A program made the translations under genes and the position numbers. This document shows positions 34,351 through 43,402 of a DNA stretch of 64,000 bases, piece by piece. The notes under the pieces were generated by a model. It did not search any database. It saw nothing but the letters and a program-made list of their open reading frames with translations, and was not told the DNA's origin. Numbering within the stretch: position 1 is the first letter of the stretch; each line of letters begins with the position of its first letter. The DNA is taken from the NCBI RefSeq assembly GCF_002298975.1, contig NZ_DBMV01000024.1, positions 62,001-126,000 of the forward strand, read 5' to 3'. The DNA is from Ralstonia sp. UBA689 (GTDB lineage: Bacteria > Pseudomonadota > Gammaproteobacteria > Burkholderiales > Burkholderiaceae).

Positions 34351-36638
34351 TGTCTGACGTAGCTGCCATGAGGGAGGCGGCGTCCGAGGGGCTGAGCGCT
34401 GCCGAGGCGCGCGCACGGCTGCTGCGCGATGGCCCGAACGAGGTCGAGCCAGCCCCAACACACCCCTTGCGACGGCTTGCCGCCAGGTTCTGGGGCCTTT
34501 CCGCGTGGATGCTCGAATCCATCGCCGTGCTGTCACTCGTGCTGCACAAGTTGGCGGACTTCTGGGTCTCACTGGCGCTGCTGCTGGTCAACGCCATCCT
34601 TGGTAGCCTGCAAGAGCAGCGCGCTTCTTCGGCAGTTGCATCGCTGCGGCGGCAGATGCAGGTGAGTGCACGCGCGCTCCGTGACGGAGCCTGGGTATCG
34701 ATTGCTGCGCGCGAATTGGTGCGCGGCGACATCGTGCGCGTGCGCGCGGGCGACTTCGTCCCCGCCGATCTGCGGCTCATCGAAGGCGAACTCTCGATTG
34801 ACCAGTCTGCCCTCACCGGCGAATCGCGCGAGGTGCACAAGCAACGCGATGACGAGGTGCATTCGGGTTCGATCGTGCGCCGTGGCGAGGCGACGGCCGA
34901 GGTGCGTGCCACGGGCACCGCCACCTATTTCGGCCGCACGACACACCTGGTCGACAGCGCGCAGCCCAGGCTGCACGTCGAAGCCGTGGTCTCGCGCGTG
35001 GTCAAGTGGCTGTTCTTGATCGTCGGCGCGCAGGTGGCCGTTGTCGCGGGGCTTGCCTTGGCCAGGCACGGCTTGCTTGTCGATATCCTGCCGCTGTCGC
35101 TCGTGCTGCTGATGAGTGCGGTGCCCGTTGCGCTGCCGGTCATGTTCACCGTGAGCATGTCGCTGGGCGCGCTCGAGCTCGGCAAGCAGGGTGTCCTGAT
35201 CACTCGGCTGAGCGCGGCCGAGGATGCGGCCAACATGGACATCCTGTGCGCAGACAAAACCGGCACGCTGACGATGAACCGTCTGTCGTGGGCCGGCGCA
35301 CTGCCGCAGCCCGGGTTCACCGAGGAGGATGTGCTGCGTTACGGGGCAATGGCTTCGAACGAGGCTGACCAGGACACCATCGACCTGGCGTTCCTGCGCG
35401 GGGCGCGTGAGCGCGGGTGGGCATCCGTGCCGCAGAGCAGGTTTGTGCCGTTCTCCGCGCAGACGCGCCGCACCGAGGCGGTGGTCGTCGACCGAGATAC
35501 CGCCGTACACGTAGTCAAGGGGGCGGTGGCCACGATCGCCGGGCTCGCGGGGCTGGATGACGAGGCACGCGCGCGGCTCGATACCTATGCGGCGCAGGCC
35601 GCAGCCAAGGGCCACCGCGTGCTCGCCGTGGCCCGCGGGCAGGGCGGGCAGCCGTTGGAGCTTGTCGGCCTCGCGCTGCTCAACGACATCGTGCGTGCGG
35701 ATTCCAAGGCGCTCATCGCAGAACTGCATGCGCTTGGTGTTGGCGTGAAGATGATCACCGGCGACGCCGCATCCGTCGCGAAAGAAGTGGCGCACACACT
35801 CGGCGTGACCGACGTGTCGGCCGAAGTTCTTCCGGAAGGCAAGTTCCGCATCGTTCAGGATCTTCAGTCCGCCGGGCACGTCGTGGGGATGACCGGCGAT
35901 GGTGTGAACGACGCGCCCGCGTTGCGCCAGGCCGAGGTCGGCATCGCGGTCAGCTCGGCGACCGATGTCGCCAAGGGTGCCGCCAGCGTCGTCCTCACGC
36001 GAGAGGGGCTGACCAGCGTCGTCGACCTCGTGCGCACCGGCCGCTCGATCTACCAGCGCGTACTGACCTGGATCATCAACAAGGTCAGCCGCACGATTCT
36101 GAAATCGGGGTTCGTGTCGATTGCATTCGTGGCCACTGGCCACTTTGTCATCTCGGCGCTCGGCATGGTCTTGCTCGTGTTCATGACCGACTTCGTGAAG
36201 ATTGCACTGTCGACCGATCGCGTCAGTCCATCGGCGCAGCCGGTCACATGGAACATCGCGCCGCTGCTAAAGGCGGCAGCGCTGCTCGGTGTGCTGATGC
36301 TTGTCGAGGCGCTGGGGCTACTGGCTTTCGCGTGGCAGCGCTTCGGGCTGGATGCCAACGCCGGCGCCCGCTCGACCTTTGCGTTCGAGGTCCTGCTGTT
36401 CTTCGCGCTGTTCTCGATCGTCTCGATCCGTGAGCGCCGCGCATTCTGGGCTTCGTGGCCGAGCTGGCAGCTCGCAGCGGCGCTGATCGCTGATGCCTGC
36501 GTAGGGCTCGTCATCGGCCTGTACGGGTTGGGCGAGCTGCAGCCTTTGCCGGCCAGCCAAGTGGCCTTCATCGCCGGCTACGCGCTAGTGATCTCGTTGC
36601 TGGTCAACGATGCCGTGAAGCGCGTCCTGATGCGTTGA
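34350..36638 (+). CDS. P-type ATPase of the plasma-membrane H+-ATPase (P3A) group
   Basis: 762 residues. Cation ATPase N-domain 'GLSAAEARARLLRDGPNEV', actuator loop 'DQSALTGES', phosphorylation site DKTGT with Asp302 ('CADKTGTLTMN'), the hinge 'TGDGVNDAPALRQAEVGIAVSSATDVAKGAASVVLT', and ten hydrophobic helices. The 'ATDVAKGAASVVLT' hinge and short C-terminus are typical of proton-efflux pumps rather than Ca2+, Cu+ or K+ pumps. It would extrude H+ at the cost of ATP, useful when respiration is limited. The frame continues upstream to 34266, but ATG 34350 has GGGGGCAG and overlaps the small gene before it. Confidence 0.9.
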   Translation: MSDVAAMREAASEGLSAAEARARLLRDGPNEVEPAPTHPLRRLAARFWGLSAWMLESIAVLSLVLHKLADFWVSLALLLVNAILGSLQEQRASSAVASLRRQMQVSARALRDGAWVSIAARELVRGDIVRVRAGDFVPADLRLIEGELSIDQSALTGESREVHKQRDDEVHSGSIVRRGEATAEVRATGTATYFGRTTHLVDSAQPRLHVEAVVSRVVKWLFLIVGAQVAVVAGLALARHGLLVDILPLSLVLLMSAVPVALPVMFTVSMSLGALELGKQGVLITRLSAAEDAANMDILCADKTGTLTMNRLSWAGALPQPGFTEEDVLRYGAMASNEADQDTIDLAFLRGARERGWASVPQSRFVPFSAQTRRTEAVVVDRDTAVHVVKGAVATIAGLAGLDDEARARLDTYAAQAAAKGHRVLAVARGQGGQPLELVGLALLNDIVRADSKALIAELHALGVGVKMITGDAASVAKEVAHTLGVTDVSAEVLPEGKFRIVQDLQSAGHVVGMTGDGVNDAPALRQAEVGIAVSSATDVAKGAASVVLTREGLTSVVDLVRTGRSIYQRVLTWIINKVSRTILKSGFVSIAFVATGHFVISALGMVLLVFMTDFVKIALSTDRVSPSAQPVTWNIAPLLKAAALLGVLMLVEALGLLAFAWQRFGLDANAGARSTFAFEVLLFFALFSIVSIRERRAFWASWPSWQLAAALIADACVGLVIGLYGLGELQPLPASQVAFIAGYALVISLLVNDAVKRVLMR

Positions 36639-36778
36639 CGGGCGCGCTCCAGCGCCTGCGGCGGTGGCATGAACGACCTGGGGAATCCGTGGGCTGACTT
36701 TGAGGCGAACAAGTAGGCCTACGGACCGTGAAGCGGCCGTTGCGGGCGCAAGCGACAACGCGTCTTAAACCTGCGGCC

Positions 36779-37234
36779 TCATTCTTCAACCTCGCTGCGG
36801 ACCATCAGCACAGGTTTGTTGGTCTTGCGGACAACGCCTTCCGCCACGCTGCCCATCACCAGGTGCTTCAGCCCGCGTCGCCCGTGCGTGCCCAGCACGA
36901 TCAGGTCGGCGCCGGTTTCGTTGGCTTCCGCCACGATCGTGGATGAAATCTGTCCTGGCGCAACGGCCTTTTCCAGCAGCTTGGTCGAATGCGCGACGCC
37001 GGCGGCTTGCAGTTTGGTGGCAGCATCGGCCAAGGTATCTCGGCCGCATTCGATGACGCGTTGGGCGTAGTCAATGCTGTCGAACCCCGTCATGTCCAAG
37101 GCTGCGTCCGTGCTATCGGCAACGAACAGGGCTTCCACTTCAGCACCGGTCGCCTTGCCGACGACGATCGCTTGATGCAGTGCAAGATTCGAAGCGTGGC
37201 TGCCGTCGATGGCAAGCAGGATTTTGTGATACAT
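36779..37234 (-). CDS. Universal stress protein (UspA family)
   Basis: 151 residues. 'YHKILLAIDGSHASNLAL' at the N-terminus and 'DLIVLGTHGRRGLKHLVMGSVAEGVVRKTNKPVLMVR' at the C-terminus contain the G-2x-G-9x-G-(S/T) ATP-binding motif of UspFG-type stress proteins. The ATG at 37234 has GGAGG five bases upstream. A perfect FNR palindrome lies 72-85 bases upstream (37306), so anaerobic induction is expected. Confidence 0.95.
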   Translation of the reverse strand: MYHKILLAIDGSHASNLALHQAIVVGKATGAEVEALFVADSTDAALDMTGFDSIDYAQRVIECGRDTLADAATKLQAAGVAHSTKLLEKAVAPGQISSTIVAEANETGADLIVLGTHGRRGLKHLVMGSVAEGVVRKTNKPVLMVRSEVEE

Positions 37235-37278
37235 GGCGGCCTCCAAGAGAATCATGCGGCATGGCACCGCATGCAATC

Positions 37279-37319
37279 AGCTTAGGCATCGCAGCGCGGC
37301 GGCGGTTGATGCGCATCAA
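37279..37319 (-). promoter_or_regulatory. Perfect FNR box plus -10 for the universal stress gene
   Basis: TTGATGCGCATCAA (37306-37319) matches the FNR/ANR consensus TTGAT-N4-ATCAA at all ten positions. On the minus strand TAAGCT (37279-37284) sits where a -10 belongs if the box centre is at -41.5, the class II activator position. The box overlaps the adh stop codon (37316-37318). Confidence 0.8.
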
Positions 37320-38344
37320 AGGTCTTCAGGGGAGACCCGCAGCACCGCTGCGCCGATGACACGGCCCGCACGCAGGTCATCGAGCGCGACGTTGGCGTCT
37401 TGCAGGCGATACGGCGTGACGTGAACCTGCAGGGGGATCCTCGCTGCCACGCGCATGAGTGCGAGGCCATCCGCCCGCGTCAGGTTGGCAACCGACATGA
37501 GTTTGCGTTCCTCCCACAGCAACCGGTACGGAAACGTTGGGATGTCGCTCATGTGGATGCCGCCGCAGACGACGGTGCCGCCCTTGACGATGGCCCGCAG
37601 CGCCTTCGGGACGAGCGCTCCCACCGGGGCGAAGATCAATGCCGCGTCAAGCGGCGCCGGCGGTGGCTCTTCGCTCGCTCCTGCCCAGCGCGCGCCGGTC
37701 TGCAGCGCGAGCTGCTGTGCCGCGGTATCTCCGGCGCGCGTGAAGGCGAAGACTTCGCGCTGTTCCGCCACTGCGATCTGCGTGATGAGATGCGCGGCGG
37801 CCCCGAAACCATAGATGCCAAGCCGCCTGGCATCGCCGGCCATGCGCAGCGTGCGGTAGCCGATCAGGCCCGCGCACAGCAGTGGTGCGGCGTGTGCGTC
37901 GTCATACCGTTCGGGAATCGGCAGGCAATACCGGGCATCGCAGACCACATATTGGGCATAGCCGCCGTCGCGCGTGTAGCCGGTGAAGGCTGGGTGGTCG
38001 CACAGGTTTTCGTGCCCGCCCAGGCAGAATGGGCAAGCGCCGCATGTCCGGCCGAGCCAGGGCACGCCAACACGCTCGCCCGGCGTTGGCGAAGTCACGC
38101 CCTCGCCGCATGACTCGACGACGCCCACGATCTCGTGGCCAGGAATGAGCGACGCCTTGGGGTGCGGAAGATCGCCGTCGACGATGTGCAGATCCGTGCG
38201 GCAGACCCCGCACACGGTCACCTTGATGCGGACTTCGCCCGGCCCCGCAACCGGCATAGGCATCGTGCGCAATTGCAGCGGCGCGCCCGCGCTTTCATAC
38301 ACCATGGCCTGCATCGATTCGGGCACAGTGGCCTCCACGCACAA
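37316..38344 (-). CDS. Zinc-dependent alcohol dehydrogenase (AdhA-like)
   Basis: 342 residues. Catalytic zinc site 'CGVCRTDLH' and 'GHEIVG'; structural zinc site 'CGACPFCLGGHENLCDH' with four Cys; Rossmann region 'LGIYGFGAAAHLITQIA'. It belongs to the medium-chain dehydrogenases reducing aldehydes or oxidising alcohols with NAD(P). Such genes often sit in oxygen-limitation regulons, where they help re-oxidise NADH. The first codon at 38344 is TTG; ATG 38314 ('MQAMVYESAG') is the alternative and matches family N-termini better. No clear Shine-Dalgarno at either. Confidence 0.92.
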   Translation of the reverse strand: MCVEATVPESMQAMVYESAGAPLQLRTMPMPVAGPGEVRIKVTVCGVCRTDLHIVDGDLPHPKASLIPGHEIVGVVESCGEGVTSPTPGERVGVPWLGRTCGACPFCLGGHENLCDHPAFTGYTRDGGYAQYVVCDARYCLPIPERYDDAHAAPLLCAGLIGYRTLRMAGDARRLGIYGFGAAAHLITQIAVAEQREVFAFTRAGDTAAQQLALQTGARWAGASEEPPPAPLDAALIFAPVGALVPKALRAIVKGGTVVCGGIHMSDIPTFPYRLLWEERKLMSVANLTRADGLALMRVAARIPLQVHVTPYRLQDANVALDDLRAGRVIGAAVLRVSPEDL

Positions 38345-38475
38345 AGGATGAGTGCAGTATGGTCGAACGGCGCAGGGCCGTCGCTTGGGCGGCAGGCCAG
38401 TGACTGCGCCAGATCAATGGGAACGCGCCGCAGTCGGTCATACTGAATTATCGGAATGCCGCTGCCACGACGCGA

Positions 38476-39705
38476 ATGTCTTCGTTACTATCGTTCTCCG
38501 TTGCCTTAGGTCTGGCGTTGGCCATTGGTCTCGAGCGCGAACGAAGCCAGACGGGCGCCGCGGAAATTCCCGCCGGGATGAGGACGTTTGCCATCGCGGG
38601 GTTGACCGGCGCCATCGCGGCCAGCCTTTCGATACCGCTTGCGTTACCGGCTGTCTTGCTTGCCGTCACCGTGCTCGCTGCGGTCGGCTATCACCACTCG
38701 GCGGATGTCGATCCCGGTGCGACCACGGAGTTCGCGCTCATCGCGACAACGTTGCTTGGGGCATACGCGGTGAGCGCGCCGGGAATGGCCGCCGCGCTTG
38801 GGACGGTACTGCTGGTGCTGCTTTACTCCAAAGCCGCTTTGCATCGATTTGCCCGCACTGCGATCACGGAGCGCGAATTCGGCGATCTGTTGACGCTTGC
38901 CGCCGCGGCACTTCTGATCTGGCCCGCGATTCCCGACCGCTTCATGGGACCGCTGCAGGCGTGGAATCCTCACACGCTCTGGCTGGTGGTCATCCTGGTC
39001 ATGGTGACAGGGAATGCCGGCCATTTTGCCGCGCGTTGGTTTGGTGAGCGTATCGGGCTGCCGCTGGCGGGCCTGTTCAGCGGCTTTGCGTCCAGCGTCG
39101 CGACCATTGCGGCGATGGGGGCGAGGGTCCGGAAGGGAGGTTCCTCAAAGGAAGGGGCCATCGCAGCCGCGTTGCTGTCCAACGTGGCAACAGTGGTACA
39201 GATGGCATTGCTGGTCACGGCCCTCGATATCCCATTTCTGCGCCTCCTGGCGGCGCCGCTGGCCGTTGCCGGTGCCACGAGCATTGGGTGGGCGCTGTTC
39301 TGGATGCGGCGTGAGAAAGACACGCCGTTTCAAACGGAGGCGGAAAACACCGCTTCGTCAATCAACTGGCGAGCCGCGATTGGCTTCGGGCTATGGACGG
39401 CCACCTTGCTGCTGGCGGCAGCGGTGGCGCGAGCGTGGCTCGGGCCAGCGGCGGTGGCCGCAGTGACGCTGTTTGGCGCTTTGGCCGATGTACACGCCGC
39501 CACCGCGTCCATCGCGACACAGGCGGCTGGTGGGGCGCTCGCACACCCCGAGGCGGCCACGCTGGTCATGCTGGCGTTGACCGCCAATACCCTGACCAAA
39601 GGGGTCGTAGCGATCGGTGGGGGAAAGGCATTCGCCGCCCGGGTTGCCGTTGGCTTGCTGACGATGCTGGCTGCGAGCTGGGCGGCGCTCCTGATCACGA
39701 CCTAG
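38476..39705 (+). CDS. MgtC/SapB-domain (DUF4010) membrane protein
   Basis: 409 residues with about eleven hydrophobic helices. The N-terminal third is an MgtC/SapB-like domain ('ALGLALAIGLERERSQ', 'GMRTFAIAGLTGAIAA'); the C-terminal part matches the DUF4010 pattern ('GLPLAGLFSGFASSVATIAAMGARVR', 'ALADVHAATASIATQAAGG', 'NTLTKGVVAIGGGKAFA'). The function of the family is not settled; Mg2+ or phosphate stress and acid tolerance have been proposed for MgtC. It is transcribed divergently from the alcohol dehydrogenase. Confidence 0.88.
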   Translation: MSSLLSFSVALGLALAIGLERERSQTGAAEIPAGMRTFAIAGLTGAIAASLSIPLALPAVLLAVTVLAAVGYHHSADVDPGATTEFALIATTLLGAYAVSAPGMAAALGTVLLVLLYSKAALHRFARTAITEREFGDLLTLAAAALLIWPAIPDRFMGPLQAWNPHTLWLVVILVMVTGNAGHFAARWFGERIGLPLAGLFSGFASSVATIAAMGARVRKGGSSKEGAIAAALLSNVATVVQMALLVTALDIPFLRLLAAPLAVAGATSIGWALFWMRREKDTPFQTEAENTASSINWRAAIGFGLWTATLLLAAAVARAWLGPAAVAAVTLFGALADVHAATASIATQAAGGALAHPEAATLVMLALTANTLTKGVVAIGGGKAFAARVAVGLLTMLAASWAALLITT

Positions 39706-39714
39706 TCGCCCCGG

Positions 39715-39897
39715 TCAATCCCGGCCGATGCCCAGTACCCAGTAAAGCGGGCAGATGCGGACAACACCCGTGAGCAGAGGCACCAGCCCAAGCCAGCCGA
39801 CCCACACTGGCACCTTGCCGAACCACGCCAGCAGAATCATGGCCACGCCAATGATGATGCGTACGATGCGATCGACGGTGCCAACGTTGGGAAGCAT
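39715..39897 (-). CDS. Small DUF2892 membrane protein
   Basis: 60 residues: 'NVGTVDRIVRIIIGVAMILLAWFG' then 'GWLGLVPLLTGVVRICPLYWVLGI', the two-helix DUF2892 (YgaP membrane-domain-like) pattern with the conserved 'CPLY'. The ATG at 39897 has AGGAG upstream. It follows the CBS gene by 35 bp on the same strand and is probably cotranscribed. Confidence 0.88.
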   Translation of the reverse strand: MLPNVGTVDRIVRIIIGVAMILLAWFGKVPVWVGWLGLVPLLTGVVRICPLYWVLGIGRD

Positions 39898-39932
39898 GAT
39901 GCCGCTCCTAGTGATGAGAAAGGGCGAGCGCC

Positions 39933-40397
39933 CTAGACCGTCAGGTCCGATGGCGCCTCCGAGCCGTGCTCCGGGCTTCGGTCGCGACCAAGGATGCCGG
40001 CCAGCAAGGCCCATTCGCCGCCCATGGCACGGATGGTGTCGTCCAGGGTCAGCATGCCGATGAGCCGTTGCTGATCGTCGATCACCGCCAGGCGGTGCAA
40101 GCCGTGGCCGAGCATGGTGCGAAGCGCTTCGCTGATGATGGCGTGCTCACGGATGGTCAGTACGCCCCGCGTCATCACCTCGGCGACGGTGATCCGGGCG
40201 CAATCGGTCTCGCTGGCGATCCCGTGCACCACCATGTCGCGGTCGGTCACGATGCCGATGACCCGCATTCCGGTCCCTGGCTCTGTCACGAACAGGGCGC
40301 GCAGAGACTGATCCCGCATCAGGCGGGCGGCCTTCTGCAGCGTCGCCGACGCTGGAACGTGGACGATGCGGCGGGAGCAAATCTCGTCAACCCTCAT
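39933..40397 (-). CDS. CBS-domain-pair protein
   Basis: 154 residues with two CBS domains ('ATLQKAARLMRDQSLRALFVTE' with 'VIGIVTDRDMVV', and 'SEALRTMLGHGLHRLAVIDDQQRLIGMLTLDD'). CBS pairs bind adenine nucleotides and usually sense energy charge. No catalytic domain is attached. The ATG at 40397 has GGAG upstream. It closely resembles the CBS protein at 56028; both sit in operons with FNR-like sites. Confidence 0.93.
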   Translation of the reverse strand: MRVDEICSRRIVHVPASATLQKAARLMRDQSLRALFVTEPGTGMRVIGIVTDRDMVVHGIASETDCARITVAEVMTRGVLTIREHAIISEALRTMLGHGLHRLAVIDDQQRLIGMLTLDDTIRAMGGEWALLAGILGRDRSPEHGSEAPSDLTV

Positions 40398-40515
40398 GCT
40401 GAACTCCAATGCGCGTACGTCTTCACTATATGGACGAGCAGGTTGCAGACGTTGATCCTGCACAAGATGTCGTCACCAACCGGCGGGCAGCACCGGCGGC
40501 GGCGAATGACGCGAG

Positions 40516-40556
40516 AGTCTAGAGGGCGCCTCGCCTTTGTGGTTGAGGGAGATCAA
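40516..40556 (-). promoter_or_regulatory. FNR-like box and -10 driving the CBS/DUF2892 operon
   Basis: TTGAGGGAGATCAA (40543-40556) matches nine of ten FNR positions. On the minus strand TAGACT (40516-40521) falls within one base of the position expected for a class II FNR promoter. This would give a leader of about 110 bases before the CBS gene. Confidence 0.6.
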
Positions 40557-40588
40557 GCAGCGGCGCTGTTTCCCGGGATGGGGAAACG

Positions 40589-40629
40589 CTGATGTAAATC
40601 AAGAGGCGATTTGGCGGGTGATCCAACAT
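40589..40629 (+). promoter_or_regulatory. FNR-like box driving the usp-BON operon
   Basis: CTGATGTAAATCAA (40589-40602) matches nine of ten FNR positions and lies 83 bases before the universal-stress ATG. A weak -10 (CAACAT, 40624-40629) is at roughly the class II distance. Together with the box at 40543, each divergent operon has its own site. Confidence 0.6.
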
Positions 40630-40684
40630 GGAAACACCGGAGCCCGATGCTGGGCGTTTGGCCGATTTCATGTGGAGGCACACC

Positions 40685-41185
40685 ATGTACGACAGGATTC
40701 TGGTAGCGCTGGACGGCAGCCCCACGGCGGATCGCGCCCTGGACGAGGCGATCCGGCTGGCGAGCAAGCTAGGCGCCGAACTCGTCCTTGCCCACGTGAT
40801 CGACAACAGCTACCTCAAGTACGACGTTGGCTATATCGATGTCAGCGGGTTCACTGAAATGCTGATCGAATCGGGCAAGCAGATCGTGGCGGACGCACAT
40901 GCCAAGGCGGAGACCGCCGGCGTACGGGCCCGCACCGTGGTCGCGGATGACCCGCTAGGCACCTTCGACGTGGGTGAGGCCATCGAGAAGGCGGCCCACG
41001 ACGCCAATGCCAAGCTACTGGTGCTGGGCACGCATGGCCGGCGCGGGTTCCGGCGGTTTCTGCTTGGCAGCGTGGCCGAGAGCGTGGTGCGCCGCAGCAG
41101 CCTGCCGGTCCTGCTGGTGCGTGCCGAGCCCGCGCAAGCCGAGCATGCCCCAACCGAAGCCCTCAGCAACGCCGTCATTGCATGA
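40685..41185 (+). CDS. Universal stress protein (UspA family)
   Basis: 166 residues. 'YDRILVALDGSPTADRALDEAIRLA' and 'AKLLVLGTHGRRGFRRFLLGSVAESVVRRSSLPVLLVR' give the complete ATP-binding Usp motif. A C-terminal tail of ~15 residues is extra. The ATG at 40685 has GGAGG upstream. It is first of six same-strand genes ending at the terminator at 44453. Confidence 0.95.
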   Translation: MYDRILVALDGSPTADRALDEAIRLASKLGAELVLAHVIDNSYLKYDVGYIDVSGFTEMLIESGKQIVADAHAKAETAGVRARTVVADDPLGTFDVGEAIEKAAHDANAKLLVLGTHGRRGFRRFLLGSVAESVVRRSSLPVLLVRAEPAQAEHAPTEALSNAVIA

Positions 41186-41232
41186 CGGATTGTTCCTCTG
41201 ACACCCCATCTGACACGAAAGGGAATCCGATC

Positions 41233-42072
41233 ATGACCTATGCCAGTGTGATGGTGCACCTGGACCGCAGCGAACGCGCCATGCACCGCCTCGAACTTGC
41301 CATGCGTTACGCGCAGGCGCACCGCGCCAGGCTGATCGGCGTTTATGCAAGTTTTGCGCCCAGCCCGAGCTGGTTCTACATGATGGAGGGCGCGGCACGC
41401 TTCCTGGAGGAAGACCGCAGTCGACGCGATCGAGTGCGGGACGTTGTACATGCGCGGTTTCTCGAGGCGACGCAATCGCTGGCCACAGAAGTCGAGTGGC
41501 GCGCGGTCGACGGCGATCCGGTGGCGCTGGTCTTGCGGGAAGCTCGCGAGGCCGACCTGCTGATCGTCGGCCAGCGAGACCCGGAGGACCCCGAGAGCTT
41601 TGTCGCCGCCGATTTTGTGGAAACGCTGATTCTCGAATCGGGCCGGCCGGTGCTGGTGGTGCCGTATGCAGGGCAATTTGCCGGCGTGGCGCAGCGGGTG
41701 CTGGTGGCATGGAGCGGTGGGCGCGAATCGGCGCGTGCGCTGCATGACGCCTTGCCGCTGATGGCGGGCGCCGCCGTGCACGTATTGCAGATGACGAGCG
41801 AGCGCCCGCAGCACTGGGGCGAAGAAACGACGGTCGGGCAGGTTGCCCGTGCGCTCAAGGCGCACGCTATCGAGTCGCAGGTCGAAGAGGCACCAAGCGT
41901 GGGGCCCGATGCGGCGATCGGCGAGATGCTGCTGTCGCGCGCCGCCGATCTCAATATCGACCTGATCGTCATGGGCGCCTACGGGCATAGCCGTCTGCGC
42001 GAGACCGTGCTGGGTGGGGTCACGCGCACCTTGCTGGAAACCATGACGGTTCCGGTATTGATGTCGCACTAG
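41233..42072 (+). CDS. Tandem universal stress protein (double Usp domain)
   Basis: 279 residues made of two Usp domains. The first ('MVHLDRSERAMHRLELAMRYAQ') has a diverged nucleotide motif ('LLIVGQRDPEDPES'). The second ('VLVAWSGGRESARALHDALPL') ends in an intact motif 'LIVMGAYGHSRLRETVLGGVTRTLL'. Probably only the second half binds nucleotide, as in the UspE-like class. The ATG at 41233 has AAGGGA upstream. Confidence 0.93.
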   Translation: MTYASVMVHLDRSERAMHRLELAMRYAQAHRARLIGVYASFAPSPSWFYMMEGAARFLEEDRSRRDRVRDVVHARFLEATQSLATEVEWRAVDGDPVALVLREAREADLLIVGQRDPEDPESFVAADFVETLILESGRPVLVVPYAGQFAGVAQRVLVAWSGGRESARALHDALPLMAGAAVHVLQMTSERPQHWGEETTVGQVARALKAHAIESQVEEAPSVGPDAAIGEMLLSRAADLNIDLIVMGAYGHSRLRETVLGGVTRTLLETMTVPVLMSH

Positions 42073-42118
42073 TTGCTGCCGCTCAACTTGCCCCGTTCAA
42101 GCCCCAAGGGCGACGACC

Positions 42119-42772
42119 ATGAAGAACGATATCCAGCTCAAGCAGGATGTGGAAGAAGAACTGCAATGGGACCCGGCAGTGGATGCCAGCCGCTTTGCCG
42201 TTCAAGCCAAGGATGGCGTGGTCACGATTTCCGGCAGTGTTGATGCGTTTGCAGACAAGCACGCCGCGGAAGAGGCCGTCAGGCGTGTATCGGGCGTGAC
42301 CGCTCTTGTCGTCCACGTGAACGTGCGCGTACCGCCGGACATGCAGCGTCCGGACGATGAGATTGCGCAGGCCATCAGCAATGCATTGCACTGGAACACG
42401 TCTGTGCCGGCGGATGTCATTCGGATCACCGTCGAGGATGGCGCCGTGACCCTGCGGGGCGAAGTCGATCAGGATTTCCAGCGCCGCGCCGCGTTGGACA
42501 CCGTGCGCAGGGTGCGCGGTGTGCAGTCGGTTGCCAATGCGTTGACCCTGCGAGATGCCGCCGGGCCGGCAGATCTTTCCGAACGTATTACCAAGGCGCT
42601 CGAGCGCCAAGCCGTGCTCGACGCCTCGCGCATTCACGTGTTGGTCGCGAACGGCACGGTCACGCTGTCCGGGCCCATGCGCAACCTCAATGAATGTCGC
42701 GCCGCGCGGGAGGCCGCCTGGGATGCGCCAGGCGTGCGCGCCGTGATCGACCACCTATGGGTGGGGACTTAA
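42119..42772 (+). CDS. BON-domain protein (three BON repeats)
   Basis: 217 residues containing three BON domains (about 3-70, 76-142, 148-215), each with the pattern 'GVVTISGSV', 'GAVTLRGEV' or 'GTVTLSGPM' followed by an Ala-rich helix and 'GV..V.. ..'. BON domains bind phospholipid or peptidoglycan surfaces; OsmY is the best-known example. No signal peptide is seen, so this one may be cytoplasmic. Closely similar in plan to the gene at 43797. Confidence 0.92.
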   Translation: MKNDIQLKQDVEEELQWDPAVDASRFAVQAKDGVVTISGSVDAFADKHAAEEAVRRVSGVTALVVHVNVRVPPDMQRPDDEIAQAISNALHWNTSVPADVIRITVEDGAVTLRGEVDQDFQRRAALDTVRRVRGVQSVANALTLRDAAGPADLSERITKALERQAVLDASRIHVLVANGTVTLSGPMRNLNECRAAREAAWDAPGVRAVIDHLWVGT

Positions 42773-42826
42773 CCGAGGGTCAGCAAGCCCCTGCGGCTTG
42801 TACGTCACTGGAGACGGGAGTTCCTC

Positions 42827-43357
42827 ATGGAAAAGAAGCTGATCGTGTACTACTCACGCACCGGCACAGCACGCCAGGTGGCCGAGCAGATGGCCGCGCA
42901 GAGCGGCTGGCAGCTCGCCGAAATCTCGGATGTGCACCCGCGTGCAGGTTTTCTGGGCGATTTGCGCTGCGTGATCGAGGCGGTCTTCCATAAGCGAGCC
43001 AAGTATCGCTACGAGGGGCCGCCGCTGGACGAGGTCGACCAGGTGATTGTGATGGCGCCGATCTGGATGGGCCGCCTGGCCTCGCCCATGCGTGACTTCC
43101 TCATCGACCAGACGCCGTTTGCGGCCAGCCTGTCTGTGGTCTGCGTCATGGCCGCGCGTGGGGCGTTCAACGCCATCGAGGAGATCATGCGCATCACCTC
43201 CACCGTTCCGGTGCCGGTCCTGGCGCTTTGTCAGCGCGATGTGGAAAGCGGACTTTCGCAGGAAGAGATGATGGGTTTTATCGAACAGGTGAAGACCGCC
43301 GGCCGCTGGGGGCAATCGAAGCGGCGGCAGGCGTGGCTCTCTCCCACGGAGGCTTGA
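42827..43357 (+). CDS. Flavodoxin-family protein
   Basis: 176 residues. 'LIVYYSRTGTARQVAEQMA' is the FMN phosphate-binding loop and 'VDQVIVMAPIWMGRLASPMRDFL' the second flavin loop with Trp. It is likely an electron carrier or small quinone/NADPH oxidoreductase. It lies within the stress operon between two BON-type genes. Confidence 0.9.
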   Translation: MEKKLIVYYSRTGTARQVAEQMAAQSGWQLAEISDVHPRAGFLGDLRCVIEAVFHKRAKYRYEGPPLDEVDQVIVMAPIWMGRLASPMRDFLIDQTPFAASLSVVCVMAARGAFNAIEEIMRITSTVPVPVLALCQRDVESGLSQEEMMGFIEQVKTAGRWGQSKRRQAWLSPTEA

Positions 43358-43402
43358 GCCACCGCGAGGCTTGGGCCCCGGACCGATAGCAGGAGACTGG
43401 GC

